A stretch of 64,000 nucleotides of DNA from the NCBI GenBank assembly GCA_963680875.1, contig OY804589.1, positions 23,331,462 through 23,395,461 of the forward strand, read 5' to 3'. The DNA comes from Bathymodiolus brooksi. Lineage: Eukaryota > Mollusca > Bivalvia > Mytilida > Modiolidae. The notes below the pieces were generated by a model. The model saw only the letters and a list, made by a program, of their open reading frames with translations. It was not told the DNA's origin and did not search any database. Below are positions 13,501 to 23,098 of this stretch, one piece after another. The first letter of the stretch is position 1; each line of letters opens with the position of its first letter. The translations under genes and the position numbers were made by a program.

Positions 13501-16500
13501 TTTTAAAAGGAGATGTGATTGGAATTTCTGGTTCCTTTACTTCTGTTTTTGTTGTGGATACAGTTGCTTCTGACACATCAGCAGAATTACCTCCCTTCAT
13601 TGACTGAATGACAGCACCATCCAGTCCTTTCAAAACCTGCTTGACAGTTTTCCTTGTAACATCACGTACAATTTCAGTCCTCAATTCAAATTTCAACTGT
13701 AACAAAAAATTTTACAGAAGTGAGTACTGTTGGTATTGTCTTTTACAGTGAATGTTATGGTGTTTAACGCCACTTTCAACAATATTTCAGTTATATCATG
13801 GTGGTTAGTTTTATTGGTGGAGGAAACCGGAATACAATGAGAAAACCACTGACCTGCTGCAAGTCACTGTCAAACTTTATCCCATAATGTTGTATTTAAC
13901 CTGCATAAACTGAACACCTGTCTATTCCGAACAAAAAAGTTGGACCCAAGGAGGTTTGGTTTAGACAGGTTTCACTGTAGCACATTCAAAAGAGCATGTA
14001 AAAACTTACCTGTTGCATGTATTTTATGAAGACATCATATGGCATAGCACTATCATCTGAGGTGTCACCAGCCTCTTCTTCATATCTATGTCGTCTTGAC
14101 CTATCTGCACTCTTGCAATGGCGTCTTTTGTACTCACTTCCCATCTTTTCTGATTTTCTTAACTTCTGCTTCTGAACTTTTGGCTAAAAATAAGTTTAAA
14201 TGCTTATGTAATTGCAAAGTACAGAATGATTGTATAAAAAATTAAAGCAAATATTTTTTTCCATATCAACAGGGGACTGTGGTTGTGAGCATATGGTAGT
14301 TTGATTTACAATTTCCTGTGCAATCAGTGTCTATTACCACTAGAGTTGTGATGAGTTCAAACCTCGTTCATGGCAAGGTGTATTTGATACACCATTATGT
14401 GATAAAGTTTGTCAGTGACTTGCGGCAGGTTGGTGGTTTTTCCAGTATCCTCCACCAATAGCACTGACCGCCACTATATAACTGAAATATTGTTGAAAGT
14501 GGCTTTAAACACCATAAAACCAACCTTGAACTGGTCTTATGCAAAATTTGTCAAAGAGAATACATGTATGCAAATCACAAAACATGAGAAATTATCTCAC
14601 GAATTAATATTGCAACCAATCATACGGAAGTTGACATAATGAGAAGTTTATTTATCAAATCAAAATGCCTATTTCATCTTCGTTCTGGGTTTTTATGCAT
14701 TATGGCTCAATTAAAATATCTTTACAAACTCACAGATGTTCAACAGCCCTAAGCCCCTATCAAATAGTACCTGATTGAGTCATCTGAATTATAAGTCCAG
14801 TCATAATTATCACTGAATGAACTACACTCAAACTTTGTTATGTTAAAGTCACAGGAGCAATGATTTTACTTCAAAATATCACCATGTTATGGATGTTCAA
14901 TGCAACTTTCAACAATATTTCAGTTATATTGCAGTGGTCAGTTTATAATGGTGGAGGAAACCGGAATAACAGGAAAAAACCACTGACCTGCCTGTCCCAA
15001 GCCACTGACAAATCTTATTGCATAAAGTTGTGCTGAGTAGACCTTGCCATGAGTGGCATCCAAACTTTAGTGGTGATAGGCACTGATTGCATTGGTAGAT
15101 GTAAAATACAACTACCATACGATCACGACGGCATCTTCAAAATATCCATGTATCTGAGTTATCCAGGAAAAATACATAGTTGAAAGCTGCTCTAATTGAA
15201 CTCAATTTTTACTTCGATATATCCATGGAAACGACTCATATGAGTTCTAGATAATCAAATTATGCTGTATATTTATTTGTAGGAAATAATTTTAAAATAT
15301 CTGAAACCATCTACACCTCTCTTCAAATGGTCCATTTTTTACTTGTTCTGACCGTGTCCAGAAACTTTCAGCTATTTCTCTCCTGAGGAAAATAGCTGAG
15401 ATCAGTTAAATAACTCAAAAAAATCATCCCTGTATATGTATTTGTAGGATTTTATTCTAAATCCTAATAAAAAAGTAGAAATCGAAAATAGTGCACATGA
15501 CACATTTCTGTAATAACCTTAATCAGGTACGGTCATAATCAAAAGGTTGGAAAGACAAATAATTTAAAAGTCTTTGGGAGCAAATAAACCAAAGGACCAA
15601 AACAGAAATTAACTTTAATTATGAATATCTGTCAATTACGGAAAAAACAACATCCCCATACCTTAACTAAAATTGCTCCAGTCTCTTCATCTCGCTGTAC
15701 ATCACATGGTTTCATCTCTCCTGTCTCTTTCTTCTCATCTTCAGAATGTGTAACAATATCAACAGTAGGTTTCATAACTTCTATAGTTTGAACAGGTTTG
15801 AGACAGGCTTTACTGTCTTCATGGAGCCTTAAAAAACAGAAAAATAAAAATGGAATTTGTGTGAAAAGTTAGGTCAGGAGTATGAGTGATTGTTGTTAAA
15901 TGCCAAAGTAAGGAATTTTTTCAGCCATATCATGACGAGAACAACTTACTTTTGAAGAGATGATGATGATGCTATCTGTTAAAAAGCTAGACTAACATGA
16001 ATAGTTGGATTTTAATAGTGTTAGCTACAGTACAGTCAGAGACATAGCGTGATAAATCACTGTGATAGACATATCACTCTAGATCTTCTTAGTGATACTG
16101 ATATATATTTTGCTCTGTTTAATCTATTTACTTACATTCGTGTGCATTTTGGGTGATAACAAGTAACACTCTTTATACAAAAGAAATTTTGAAGATATAT
16201 TAAACAGAACAAAAGATATACATTGTATCACTATCACAGTGATTTATCATGGTATGTCTCTAACTGTACTGTAACTGAAACAACAGTCTGGGGGTAGAAT
16301 GTCTCTGTCCTCAGATGTATTTAACTGTATTCTGAGCCCACCAAGCTTTGATCTTAATCCTTTTAAGATGCATGCTTAGTGGAAGATCAACAAATACAAA
16401 TCTCATTGTCTTTGGTTTGACTAATAACCACATTCTACCACTACAAGAGGTGAGCACACATAGCTCAGGACAATTTACACAATCAAGTGAATGAAAAGTT

Positions 16501-19500
16501 AAGGAATTTATATGCAAATTTTAGGACTTTATGTGAACATTTTAATTCCAATTTGCATGCAATATATAATCAATATGTAATCATACTGTCGACTAAACTA
16601 CATTTTGCTAAATTTGATCAGTTACAACTCTGAAAACACTGGCAAAGCTTAATTATTTTTGAATAATTCTAAGATACAATTTAGAATAAAAATTAAAACT
16701 TACATACTTTTGTGTTTCAAGATATAAACAGAAGTAGTAAACTACCTGTCTTAAGCATGCAGTCATTCTGAGAATAAGTAATAATGTAACCCAAATAATG
16801 ACTGAACAAGCAGTGTCCTTTGCTAAGCAGTTAATTTTGATTTTTTTCCCCCAAAGGTGACTGCTTAATACAGGTTTCACAGTAATAATAGTCTGTGCCA
16901 AAAATATTTAGGCAAACTAGCCCGAACAGCATTTTAGAAAAAAAAAATCTATTTGATTAAGCAAATTTTGTGCAATTTTTACTAGACTGGGGCATAGGGC
17001 TAGTAGTTTTTGGCACAGACTGTAATTAAGCTAATTGTTAATTTATTCATACCACATGGCTAATTTCTCTAGTTCAGCTTCACTATTATAACTAGAGGGT
17101 TGGATTGTCTGAATATCTTGGTTCTGATGATGCTGTGGGTCTGGCAGCTGATCTACAGATGATTCAACCATAATTTTAGCATCGTTATCCCTCGTGTAAA
17201 CTTCTGCCCCTGATACTACTGGAAATCCGGTGTAGTTTCTTAATTTTAAGTGTAAAGTATTTGAACAGTTCATAGCAACCTGTGAAACAAAAATATATAA
17301 ATATTGTAGTCATGTTGTTAATGACAAATTCATGTAAAATTAATTTGTTTTCAGTGTAGAAGTTGCAGCTTAACAATTTTCCAATATCAAATTTAGAAAT
17401 TAACCTCAAATATACATTTCATACATTGATTTGATAAAAAATATTTAACATACATGTATTTAAGAATACAACATGTGTGTAGCCCTTTTAATAAAAATTT
17501 ACCTCTTTTTTAACAATATTGTCTATAAATTGCATCTGCATCCCCTTTTTGGGGGGGTAGGGAGGGCATGAATACCTTTTTTAAAACAACGAACCTCATT
17601 TAAACAATATTGTCTATAAATTGGGTCTTGATCCCCTTTTTGGGGAACTGATCAATACATATTGAGGAATCTCTAAGGAGAATATATAAAAAAACATTTG
17701 TATGAAGTTACAAATCATTAGGACTTGTAGATTTTTTTTAGTTTCTGCCAATTAGAAACAAACATTGCCAACCAGTCATGTTTTTCGGCCAATCAATAAA
17801 AAATAAGATCCTGCACTGAACAATGATGTTAAGATTGGGATCAATCATTTTAGAAGTTTCTGAGAAAAAACTTTTAAACATTTACTGATAGGGTTAGGCC
17901 AATAAAAAATATGTGTCACATGTCAAAAAAATCTAGGGTCGGTCGGTCAGGATTAAATTTTTTTCTTTTTTATTATCGGCAAAACCGGAAATAGTCGTTC
18001 CTGGTTCCGGAATCCGATTCCAGTATTTCATTTTCGAAATTTCCGGTAAAATGACGAATTATGCAGTTTTTCTACCTTCTTTGCTCTCAATTTCGACAAA
18101 AAGCTAGCAGTTGAATAAATAAAACATTGCGACTGGTTAAACAACAAAAATGGTTATCCGAATTCTGTGTAAAAATTCATAGGGTCGCTAGCAAAAATTT
18201 GGGTAGGTCGGGTGACCGTAAACACACATATTTTTTTTTTGGCCTTAAGGGAACTTATGGTGTAAAACTTTGTCTTGTGATGGCAATCATCTTGGATTTG
18301 AAATTGACACAAAAAATCTGACATTTTGTAGAGAATCATACTCCAGCCAAGTTTTCTTTCAAATGAGTCAATGGTTTCACAGAAGATGATGAAAATGTCA
18401 AATTTAAGCTAATGGACGACAACATTAAAGGGATGAGCTTTTGGCCGGACAAACGAAAAATGTCATAGCATAGATTAATAGGGATATAATAAATCAACAG
18501 CCACCGTCAGTAAAAAATACAAAAATATTACCTTAAATGCTTCTTCTAGCTCATTTTGACTGCTTATTGTTACCTGTTAAAAAGAAGATAAAATTACTTA
18601 CAAACAATATTATTTCCTGATTAGTTTCTTTGTGTGTCATATAAATATATATCCTTGTGTCTATATTAGAAATCAACACTTAAAAGAAATAACATGACAT
18701 GTTTGCTTTAACATGGTATTTACGTCACTTTCAACAATATTTCCGTTATATTGTGGCGGAAACCGGAGTACACAGAGAAAACCACCGACCTGACGCAAGT
18801 TATTGACAAACCATTATATAATATTATATTGAGTACACCTTGCCTGAGCAGGATTCGAACTCATGTTAGTGGTGATAGGCACTGATTGCAAAGGTTAGTT
18901 GTACATCCAACTACCTAAGATCATGACCATGGCGGCCCCTTTTAAATAATACAATGTACATGTAATTTGAAACTGAAAAAGTGACCTTATAAGAGGACAG
19001 AGACAGTATATTATAACAAAAAATTTAGGATGAAAAACAGTACTTACATAGTCCCCATCTGTGTCTACATAGAAAATTTCAACATCCTCACAATCATACT
19101 GCACTTTGAGCTGAAATGGAAATCAAATATTTATAATACATGTAATCAGGCAGGGTTTGAAACTATTACTAACTCTAGTCTGGGGCAAATACAAATCTGG
19201 GAGAACTAGAACACTCATTGGTAGCTCAACATGACAAGTAACAGCTGATGAGGCAGGATTTGATACTATTACTAACTCTAGTCTGGGGCAAATAAAAATC
19301 TGGGAGAACAAGAACACTCATTGGTAGCTCAACATGACAAGTAACTTTCAAAATAAAACTTTAATAAATCCTCATTTTCCCAAAAGTTCCATTTATATGA
19401 GCATATAAATAAAATCCAGGATTTTGCTTCATTTAACATTTGTTTTCTCCTGAGGAAAGGGTAGGTGGATGGGGTATCACATCCCATTAGATTTTAATGG

Positions 19501-22052
19501 TGCAGTGGTCATCCCCAAAGCTAAATTGACAGGAAAAGTGAATTCTTAGCAGGACAAGCGACTTTTTTTATTTTCACTAGCTCTGCAAAAAAGCTTGTAA
19601 TTGTATCAAGCCTTTTCAGGTGCTGATTCTTTTTCTTCCCCAAATGTCAAAAATTTAGTTTTCCCCTTTCTTGGTATTAAGAGGACTTAATTAGTTCACC
19701 CTCATGGGATCAACTCAGGGTGCCCACTGAGTTTTGAAACTGGGGGTACAATGGGGTACAATTGCTGTTTTTTCCTTCACTTTGTACCCCTGCATATAGA
19801 AAGTCCCTACAATTTTGGGGGTAAAAAACCCTCTGCAGAGCGTAAATGGGCATGCTGCAACTTCGTGTGTAAATTTTTAAATCTCCTTACTCCAATAATC
19901 ATCCAAGCTTAATAATTTGGTTCTACTTCACTTAACAATATTCTGAGAGAAGATTAAGAGCTAACAATGACAGACAACAATAACAGTAAAACCACACATA
20001 GCCATTGGCCAGTACTGGAAATCATTTTCCATTCCAAAAATATTTCCATCGTTTTTCAATACTACATGTTGTAAATTTGTATTACTCAATCTTTAGTTTT
20101 CTGTAGACTATTGTTTGACCTTTCGTCTGTTGGCCATTGTGTTGTCTGGCGTTCTTAGGCTTCTACGATTTACAGTTTCTGACAAGGTCTTTAAACATAT
20201 TTCTTCTACATTTAGGATGACATGAAGCGAGTGTGATTTAAACTATTCACAGCAATTTCTTCCGCAAAATAACGGGATCAATATTTAACCTTTTCTCTAT
20301 TCAATGCTCAAAATTTCAGGACAATACGATACTAATCATACATGTGAACCTTCCGGCGGGAGCATTTTTCTCCCGATTTTGACTTTTTGAGGGTCCCTTC
20401 CGTCCCTCTCGTCAACTTTCAAAATCTTCCGCCCGTGAAAAAAATCAAGTACAATAAAATCTTGACCTACATTTTGCGATCAATATTTCTGGAAATTCCC
20501 CATTTGGAACTCCCGTGCTGAAGAAAAACGCAGAGAGATACGAATGGTAAAGGTGAATGTCATATTTAATGATATCCGGTTATTGATCTGTTTGACACCT
20601 TTACAGGTAAATTGGGTCATGATGAATAATTAAGGTGTTGATGATTATACAACAATTATCCACTGATTGACAGTTAATTGGGGATAAGGAAGTGGGTTTG
20701 TGGCACACGCTTAGATGATTAGAAGTGTGATAGCGGCAATTAAAAATAGTTATAAACCATTGTGCAAACAGGAGTCGGACAACCTTTGATGCAGAGGAAA
20801 ACTTCTTATTTCGATCAAACGTCCCACTGGAAGGTTCACATGTATGGTTATGGCTTGTTTGGGACCAAAGCCGATCAAAGTATTATTTAAGAACTAATTT
20901 CCAGAATGGAATTGATAAACCACAAAAATGCCGAAACGTATGCTATCACCCAACGCACCAGCAGCAAAGTGACTTTTTAATTTTAGTGCTCTATGACTTT
21001 ATTGTTCAGAACATTCTGTCTTCATTGTTATTGCTTTGTTATAACCTTATGATTATGAATAAATTATAAATACAGTTTGTATCTTTCATTCATCATATGA
21101 AACACTACTAATAAGACAGAAATGTAAACAACAAATATTAAAATGGGATGCAGTTGGTTCAATACTGAAACAAACAAAAGGAAAACATCAATAAACAATA
21201 AAAACATGCATCAAATACGTCGATAAAAAATCTCCAGTTATGAGACCAAATCTCCAGTTGTAGCATAGCAACTCTATCACATGTATGGCTAATAGTGGTA
21301 AAAAAAATGTTGTCTGATGGTTAACGGTAAAGGACATTTGCAATGTAGGGGGCCGTCATTACCATGATCATATAGTAGTTGGATTTACAACTACCTGTGC
21401 AATCAGTGACTATCATCACTAACGTTGCGAGTTTGAATCCCACTCAGACGAGTTGCACTCGATACATTATGCGATAAAGTTTGTCAGTGACTAGCGACAG
21501 GTCAGTGGTTTTCTCTGGTTTCCTCCACCAATAAAACTGACCGCAACGATATAACTAAAATATTGTTGAAAGTGGCGTTAAACACCATAACTGGATTCAG
21601 AGGGATATCAACCATTACACAAAAATAAATATGTGAATACCTGTAGTTTTAGGAAATATTTTGCATTAACTTTAAGAGTAATACGAGTTTATTGGTACCA
21701 ATGGGTTGCCAGTACACAACCAAGAATGGAAAGATTTGATGCAACACATCGTTTTGTTGTGCAATTTGACAAACATACTGAAATCGACAGTTTGTAAAAA
21801 AAAAAAAAAAAAAAAGGCACATATCATAGTCCCATTATCCTTTCAAATTATTTACGAGTTTTAAAAGACTTTTGAAAATGGAATCAAAACCGAAATTCGA
21901 CAGAGGTCATGTGAGAAAAAGTAAAGTATAAAAATAGATTTTTTTACCATGGCTTCCAGATCTCGCCATTGTGTTTGGCAATGAAGTTGAAATATTTGAG
22001 ATGGATCGTTGTCCCCCTCATATCTAACGTTTATTGCGATCACTTCCTCCAT
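1383..22052 (-). CDS. NBR1: NBR1-like selective autophagy receptor (16 exons, 3' end outside window)
   Basis: NBR1 proteins bind ubiquitinated cargo and Atg8/LC3 and deliver aggregates and organelles to autophagosomes in the cytosol. Sixteen exons with GT-AG borders and matching phases give about 912 codons. Domains in order: PB1 (residues ~4-85); ZZ zinc finger (~340-388, Cys347/350/361/364/370/373 and His380/384); a Lys/Glu-rich coiled coil (~434-470); the NBR1-specific FW domain (~490-605) with exactly four tryptophans, W515, W525, W575 and W589; then a long acidic region ending in a candidate [11 protein letters not shown] (866-872 core). Human NBR1 is about 966 residues with a UBA at its end; no UBA exon is visible here, and the last exon ends in phase 1 at an intron running off the left edge. 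The start is the ATG at 22052 ([11 protein letters not shown]), because the upstream in-frame codons lack another ATG. p62/SQSTM1 shares PB1, ZZ and UBA but lacks FW, so NBR1 is preferred. Confidence 0.95.
2695..2870 (-). repeat. SINE copy (3' core part)
   Basis: Minus-strand match to the window's main SINE: GTGACTTG spacing region, ACTCCGGTTTCCTCC-like core and AATATTGTTGAAAGTG-like end, moderately diverged. A short second fragment of the same end is at 2995-3045. Both are in NBR1 intron 15. Confidence 0.7.
4215..4482 (+). repeat. SINE copy, nearly full length
   Basis: tRNA-derived head with B-box GAGTTCGAATCCC, then the shared core (TACTCCATTTTCCTCC) and tail GTGGCGTTAAACACCAT ending in a (TC)n run. 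Antisense to NBR1 and ending about 14 bases from the exon 15 donor. Confidence 0.85.
4496..4660 (-). CDS. NBR1: NBR1 exon 15 (codons 788-843)
   Basis: Acidic linker exon beginning [20 protein letters not shown] and ending RSLQNRPA. Donor GTATGA, phase 1 out. A nearly full-length SINE ends about 14 bases into the following intron. Confidence 0.84.
5187..5229 (+). repeat. SINE 3' end fragment
   Basis: Only the last ~43 bases of the SINE remain (ATATTGCTGAAAGTGGCGTT ... CCCTAACC). It sits in NBR1 intron 14, about 15 bases from the exon 14 donor. Confidence 0.7.
5245..5749 (-). CDS. NBR1: NBR1 exon 14 (codons 620-788, acidic linker)
   Basis: The largest exon, 168 codons, very Glu/Asp-rich (for example [17 protein letters not shown]) and probably disordered. 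It includes GFLHI, a weak LIR-like core. The frame passes through a GTTGGT donor; a SINE 3' end lies 15 bases beyond it. Confidence 0.86.
5905..6290 (+). repeat. Retroelement tail (family D) with a 54-bp duplication
   Basis: Contains GTTTAACCCTGCCACTTTTT and TTGAAGTGCCTGTACCAAGC, also found at 8130-8200, 30045-30180, 37470-37650 and 55380-55565. The block starting TTATTGAAGTGCC is directly duplicated (about 5926-5979 and 5980-6032). Short ORFs here are repeat-derived. Confidence 0.6.
6652..6913 (-). repeat. SINE copy, nearly full length
   Basis: Minus-strand SINE: head with TGGTAGTTGGATTTA, B-box-like region, core GTACTCCGGTTTCCTCCACC and the standard tail. Located in NBR1 intron 13. Fragments of the same family are at 7223-7281 and 7343-7381 in intron 12. 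Confidence 0.85.
7024..7175 (-). CDS. NBR1: NBR1 exon 13 (codons 569-619, FW domain part 3)
   Basis: Encodes [20 protein letters not shown] with CEIIVEP, giving tryptophans W575 and W589 and the end of FW. Phase 0 out before GTAATT. Confidence 0.93.
7775..7975. repeat. Dispersed 'GTGAAACCTGTCTTATG' repeat
   Basis: Contains imperfect inverted and direct copies of AAACCTGTCTTATGTGA and GTGGTCACTAAATACAG. Related pieces occur at 13900-13980, 16840-16885 and 42640-42800. Probably an old foldback element, directly beside NBR1 exon 12. Confidence 0.5.
7977..8091 (-). CDS. NBR1: NBR1 exon 12 (codons 531-569, FW domain part 2)
   Basis: Encodes [20 protein letters not shown] then [19 protein letters not shown], the middle strands of the FW sandwich. 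Acceptor TTTCAG, donor GTACTG, phase 1 out. Confidence 0.93.
8485..8720 (+). repeat. Retroelement 3' tail (family B)
   Basis: Shares CTTCCGGTAGCACCTGAGTT, TGTAGATCGTTGTTTGTCC and the terminus TTTTGGTATCTTCAAA with many copies in the window: 35320-35500 (-), 50270-50570, 54230-54530, 58370-58605, 59815-60110. No coding part is attached. Confidence 0.7.
8787..8966. mobile_element. hAT-like MITE with 5-bp target duplication, copy 1
   Basis: Ends are CAGGGGCGGATCC and its inverse, with CAAAG duplicated on both sides. Interior shares AAATCGTGATTTTTCACACG and TTGGAAAAAATATGATTTTT with six other copies. Located in NBR1 intron 11. Confidence 0.88.
9283..9418 (-). CDS. NBR1: NBR1 exon 11 (codons 485-530, FW domain part 1)
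   Basis: Encodes [18 protein letters not shown] and [20 protein letters not shown], with the first two tryptophans (W515, W525) of the FW domain. Donor GTTGTT is weak but phase 0 fits exon 12. Confidence 0.93.
9689..10504. repeat. 51-bp tandem array, 16 copies
   Basis: Sixteen nearly identical head-to-tail units, each containing the perfect 10-base palindrome CATGATCATG. The array lies wholly in NBR1 intron 10. Since 51 is a multiple of 3, one plus-strand frame reads [17 protein letters not shown] repeatedly; this is taken as a by-product, not a protein. A decayed partial unit follows. Confidence 0.97.
10614..10769 (-). CDS. NBR1: NBR1 exon 10 (codons 433-485, coiled coil)
   Basis: A Lys/Glu-rich helix ([20 protein letters not shown]) followed by [14 protein letters not shown]. 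The donor is placed at GTATGT after GCCGT because only that choice gives phase 2 into exon 11. Confidence 0.85.
10911..11000 (+). repeat. tRNA-related fragment
   Basis: Shows a D-arm-like TAGTCGAGAGGCTAAGGTC and, about 40 bases later, GGGTTCGCGTTCC resembling a degenerate B-box. Probably the head of another SINE rather than a functional tRNA. Confidence 0.35.
11068..11426. mobile_element. PIF/Harbinger-like MITE, copy 2
   Basis: Starts GGCCAAAAAAAAAATATG and ends ...TTTTTTTTTGCC, flanked by TAA on both sides. It carries a local duplication of the GGGTCGGTCGGTCGGCATTA block and lacks the last part of the interior before the right end. Confidence 0.8.
11520..11680 (-). repeat. Retroelement 3' tail (family B)
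   Basis: Reverse-complement match to the tail at 8485-8720 (GATCGTTGTTTGTACTTTTT and TACCCCTTTTGATATCTTC). Followed at 11703-11802 by a one-ended remnant of the Tc1/mariner-like MITE (CAGTACAGAAAGAGACATAC). Confidence 0.6.
12147..12359 (-). CDS. NBR1: NBR1 exon 9 (codons 362-433, ZZ finger second half)
   Basis: Begins [20 protein letters not shown] and completes the ZZ domain with C-x2-C and His380/His384. Ends EEMLKNKVE before GTAAGT in phase 2. Confidence 0.93.
13045..13117 (-). CDS. NBR1: NBR1 exon 8 (codons 338-362, ZZ finger first half)
   Basis: Encodes [20 protein letters not shown] then YKC. It carries the first C-x2-C pair and the third Cys of the ZZ zinc finger. Both ends fall in split codons that close correctly with exons 7 and 9. 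Confidence 0.92.
13225..13290. mobile_element. PIF/Harbinger-like MITE end fragment
   Basis: Only the right end remains: GAAACACACATATTTTTC then TTTTTGGCC. The interior and other end are lost. It lies in NBR1 intron 7. Confidence 0.5.
13462..13696 (-). CDS. NBR1: NBR1 exon 7 (codons 260-338)
   Basis: Starts [20 protein letters not shown], probably a short amphipathic helix, then a Ser/Thr/Pro-rich linker up to the ZZ finger. Acceptor TTACAG, donor GTAAGT, phase 1 out. Confidence 0.87.
13754..13898 (-). repeat. SINE copy (3' half)
   Basis: Minus-strand core and tail of the main SINE (GGTGTTTAACGCCACTTTCA ... GGAGGAAACCGGAATAC). It is truncated in the head and joined to the 'acctgtct' dispersed repeat. 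Confidence 0.8.
14010..14183 (-). CDS. NBR1: NBR1 exon 6 (codons 202-259)
   Basis: A 58-codon linker exon, strongly basic in its first half ([20 protein letters not shown]) and acidic in its second. Ends YMQQ before GTAAGT. Phase 0 at both ends. Confidence 0.82.
14271..14522 (+). repeat. SINE copy, nearly full length
   Basis: Head, B-box-like GAGTTCAAACCTC, core and GTGGCTTTAAACACCATAAA tail. More diverged than the copy at 4215. In NBR1 intron 5. Confidence 0.82.
14886..15133 (-). repeat. SINE copy, nearly full length
   Basis: Minus-strand copy from tail (TTCAACAATATTTCAGTTAT) through core to the head (ACTACCATACGATCACGAC). It lies only 364 bases from the oppositely oriented copy at 14271, so the two could pair in the NBR1 pre-mRNA. 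Confidence 0.82.
15300..15440. repeat. Dispersed repeat shared with 45945-46095
   Basis: TCAGTTAAATAACT, AATCATCCCTGT and GCTATTTCTCTCCTGAGGAA find counterparts in the same order at 45945-46095 in SLC6 intron sequence. Family unknown. Confidence 0.5.
15495..15620 (-). repeat. Retroelement tail (family E)
   Basis: Reverse-strand piece with ATAACCTTAATCAGGTACG, GGAAAGACAAATAATTTAAAA-like and TTTGGGAGCAAATAAACC blocks also seen at 36425-36545, 26880-27000 and 28800-28930. It lies just outside NBR1 exon 5. Confidence 0.55.
15662..15827 (-). CDS. NBR1: NBR1 exon 5 (codons 146-201)
   Basis: Linker exon beginning [20 protein letters not shown] and ending GAILVK before GTATGG. No domain recognised. 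Phase 2 in, phase 0 out, which fits both neighbours. Confidence 0.82.
16028..16271. mobile_element. Tc1/mariner-like foldback MITE, copy 2
   Basis: Same ends as 494-748 (CAGTACAGTCAGAGACATA) with flanking TA on each side, and matching inner blocks TCACTGTGATAGACATATCA and TTAGTGATACTGATATAT. In NBR1 intron 4. Confidence 0.75.
17053..17279 (-). CDS. NBR1: NBR1 exon 4 (codons 71-146)
   Basis: Begins [13 protein letters not shown] and runs into a low-complexity Gln/Asp/His linker after PB1. Ends in phase 2 before GTATGA; the split codon makes Trp146 with exon 5. Confidence 0.88.
17897..18244. mobile_element. PIF/Harbinger-like MITE, copy 3
   Basis: Begins and ends with GGCC/TIR sequence, flanked by TTA on both sides. 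The interior matches copy 1 with an internal deletion. In NBR1 intron 3. Confidence 0.82.
18532..18573 (-). CDS. NBR1: NBR1 exon 3 (codons 57-70, PB1 end)
   Basis: A 42-base exon encoding [14 protein letters not shown], the last strand and helix of PB1. Acceptor AACAG, donor GTAATA. It is too short to be found by ORF length and is recognised from PB1 homology and phase. Confidence 0.88.
18710..18941 (-). repeat. SINE copy
   Basis: Minus-strand copy with head, B-box GGATTCGAACTC complement, shortened core and tail. In NBR1 intron 2, close to exon 2. Confidence 0.82.
19048..19110 (-). CDS. NBR1: NBR1 exon 2 (codons 36-56, PB1 acidic loop)
   Basis: Encodes [20 protein letters not shown] plus Y. 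The D-x-D/E-G-D pattern is the OPCA acidic patch of a PB1 domain, used for binding basic PB1 partners. Acceptor TTTCAG, donor GTAAGT, phase 0 at both ends. Confidence 0.92.
19140..19345. repeat. Direct duplication of ~110 bp in NBR1 intron 1
   Basis: The block ACTATTACTAACTCTAGTCT ... AACATGACAAGTAAC occurs twice with few differences, starting about 30 bases upstream of exon 2 in transcript direction. It pushes tandem copies right up to the exon 2 acceptor region. Confidence 0.75.
20338..20846. mobile_element. 509-bp MITE with 24-bp terminal inverted repeats
   Basis: Left end CATACATGTGAACCTTCC and right end GGAAGGTTCACATGTATG are exact inverse copies; extending inward the match is about 22 of 24. 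Interior is non-coding. Single copy here, in NBR1 intron 1. Superfamily undetermined. Confidence 0.7.
21347..21592 (+). repeat. SINE copy, nearly full length
   Basis: Head GGGGGCCGTCATTACCATGA, B-box GAGTTTGAATCCC, core GGTTTCCTCCACCAATAAAA and tail GTGGCGTTAAACACCATAAC. In NBR1 intron 1, antisense. Confidence 0.85.
21948..22052 (-). CDS. NBR1: NBR1 exon 1 (codons 1-35, PB1 start)
   Basis: Starts [13 protein letters not shown] and ends RDLEAM before a GTAAAA donor, phase 0. This is the first half of the PB1 fold. An open frame continues upstream only through a TTG codon, so the ATG at 22052 is taken as the start. Confidence 0.9.
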
Positions 22053-22619
22053 TTGAAGTCTTCTGCTAAATGTCAATGTTTAAAACTGGTGAACATTCAA
22101 GATGTTCTGTTTATAATTTCATCCTTCCTTTCTTGTTGACAAATAATGACGAGTAACAATCTAAACATAGTTCTCTTTCCGACATACAAAATAGTTCACA
22201 GCAAATCGTTGATTTAAAGTGCCGATGTTCATGTATTTAAGGATTTCAAATGAAAAAAGAAAAAATCACATAGAAATTTACTTAAAATATTATGAAACAG
22301 TGAATATTATTTATTGATGGCGATTTTAATATTATGGCGAAGGAAGAATTTCGTGGCGGATTGATTTCTAGTTTCTATTTTGAGAAATTACAAAATGACG
22401 TAAAAATCGATCCTTTTATGACACGTCAACTTTGAGGATTTATATTACGAATTTCAGTATGATTTTGACTTGGATCGAGGGATGATAACCAGGCCAATAT
22501 GGAAATGCCCATGTATTAAACTATTTATTACATACTTCCAACATCTAGAAAAGAGACACCCATATTGGCCTGTATGTAATAAATGATAATTACACAATAA
22601 CATAATATGCATGTAGTGG

Positions 22620-23090
22620 AACAAATCATAATAGTTAGAGTATAAAACAGCTATAATAATTATAGCAAATCTTTTCTTATATTCAAACAGTTTGATATGA
22701 AAGAGGAAGTCAATCTAAGAATTGAGTATGACTTATTATTAAACAAAAAGCTTATTTTGTTGTTAGCATTTTTATAACTTGCATTTTCAAGTATATTTGA
22801 TATTTTTTCATTAAATATGTTTCTTTGAGTATTGAATTTTTTACGATGTAGTAGAAAATGTTTTTCACCTTCAATTTGATTTGATTTACATAATAATCAA
22901 TACCTCTCTGTTCTAGGTATGTTTAAATGTCTTCCTCGTTCAATCATTAATGGATGAGCACGTATACGCATAAGGTGGTCTTTGACCCATATTGTAGACA
23001 CTCTGGAAAAAGTTGAGTTTTTGAGAATCACATATGTTTGCATTTTGAGTTTGCAAACATTGATCGTGTATTCTTTGTTTTATTGTATTT
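22620..23090 (-). pseudogene. LINE reverse-transcriptase C-terminal relic
   Basis: Minus-strand reading gives pieces such as RIRAHPLMIERGRHLNIPRT, LLCKSNQIEGEKHFLLH and TIKQRIHDQCLQTQ, the tail pattern of non-LTR retrotransposon polyproteins with a C-x2-C...H...C-like motif. The codon expected to be the first Cys is a TGA stop and the frame shifts further upstream, so it is dead. It ends at the 26-bp palindrome beside the 3.2-kb transposon. Confidence 0.65.
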
Positions 23091-23098
23091 AAATTAAG

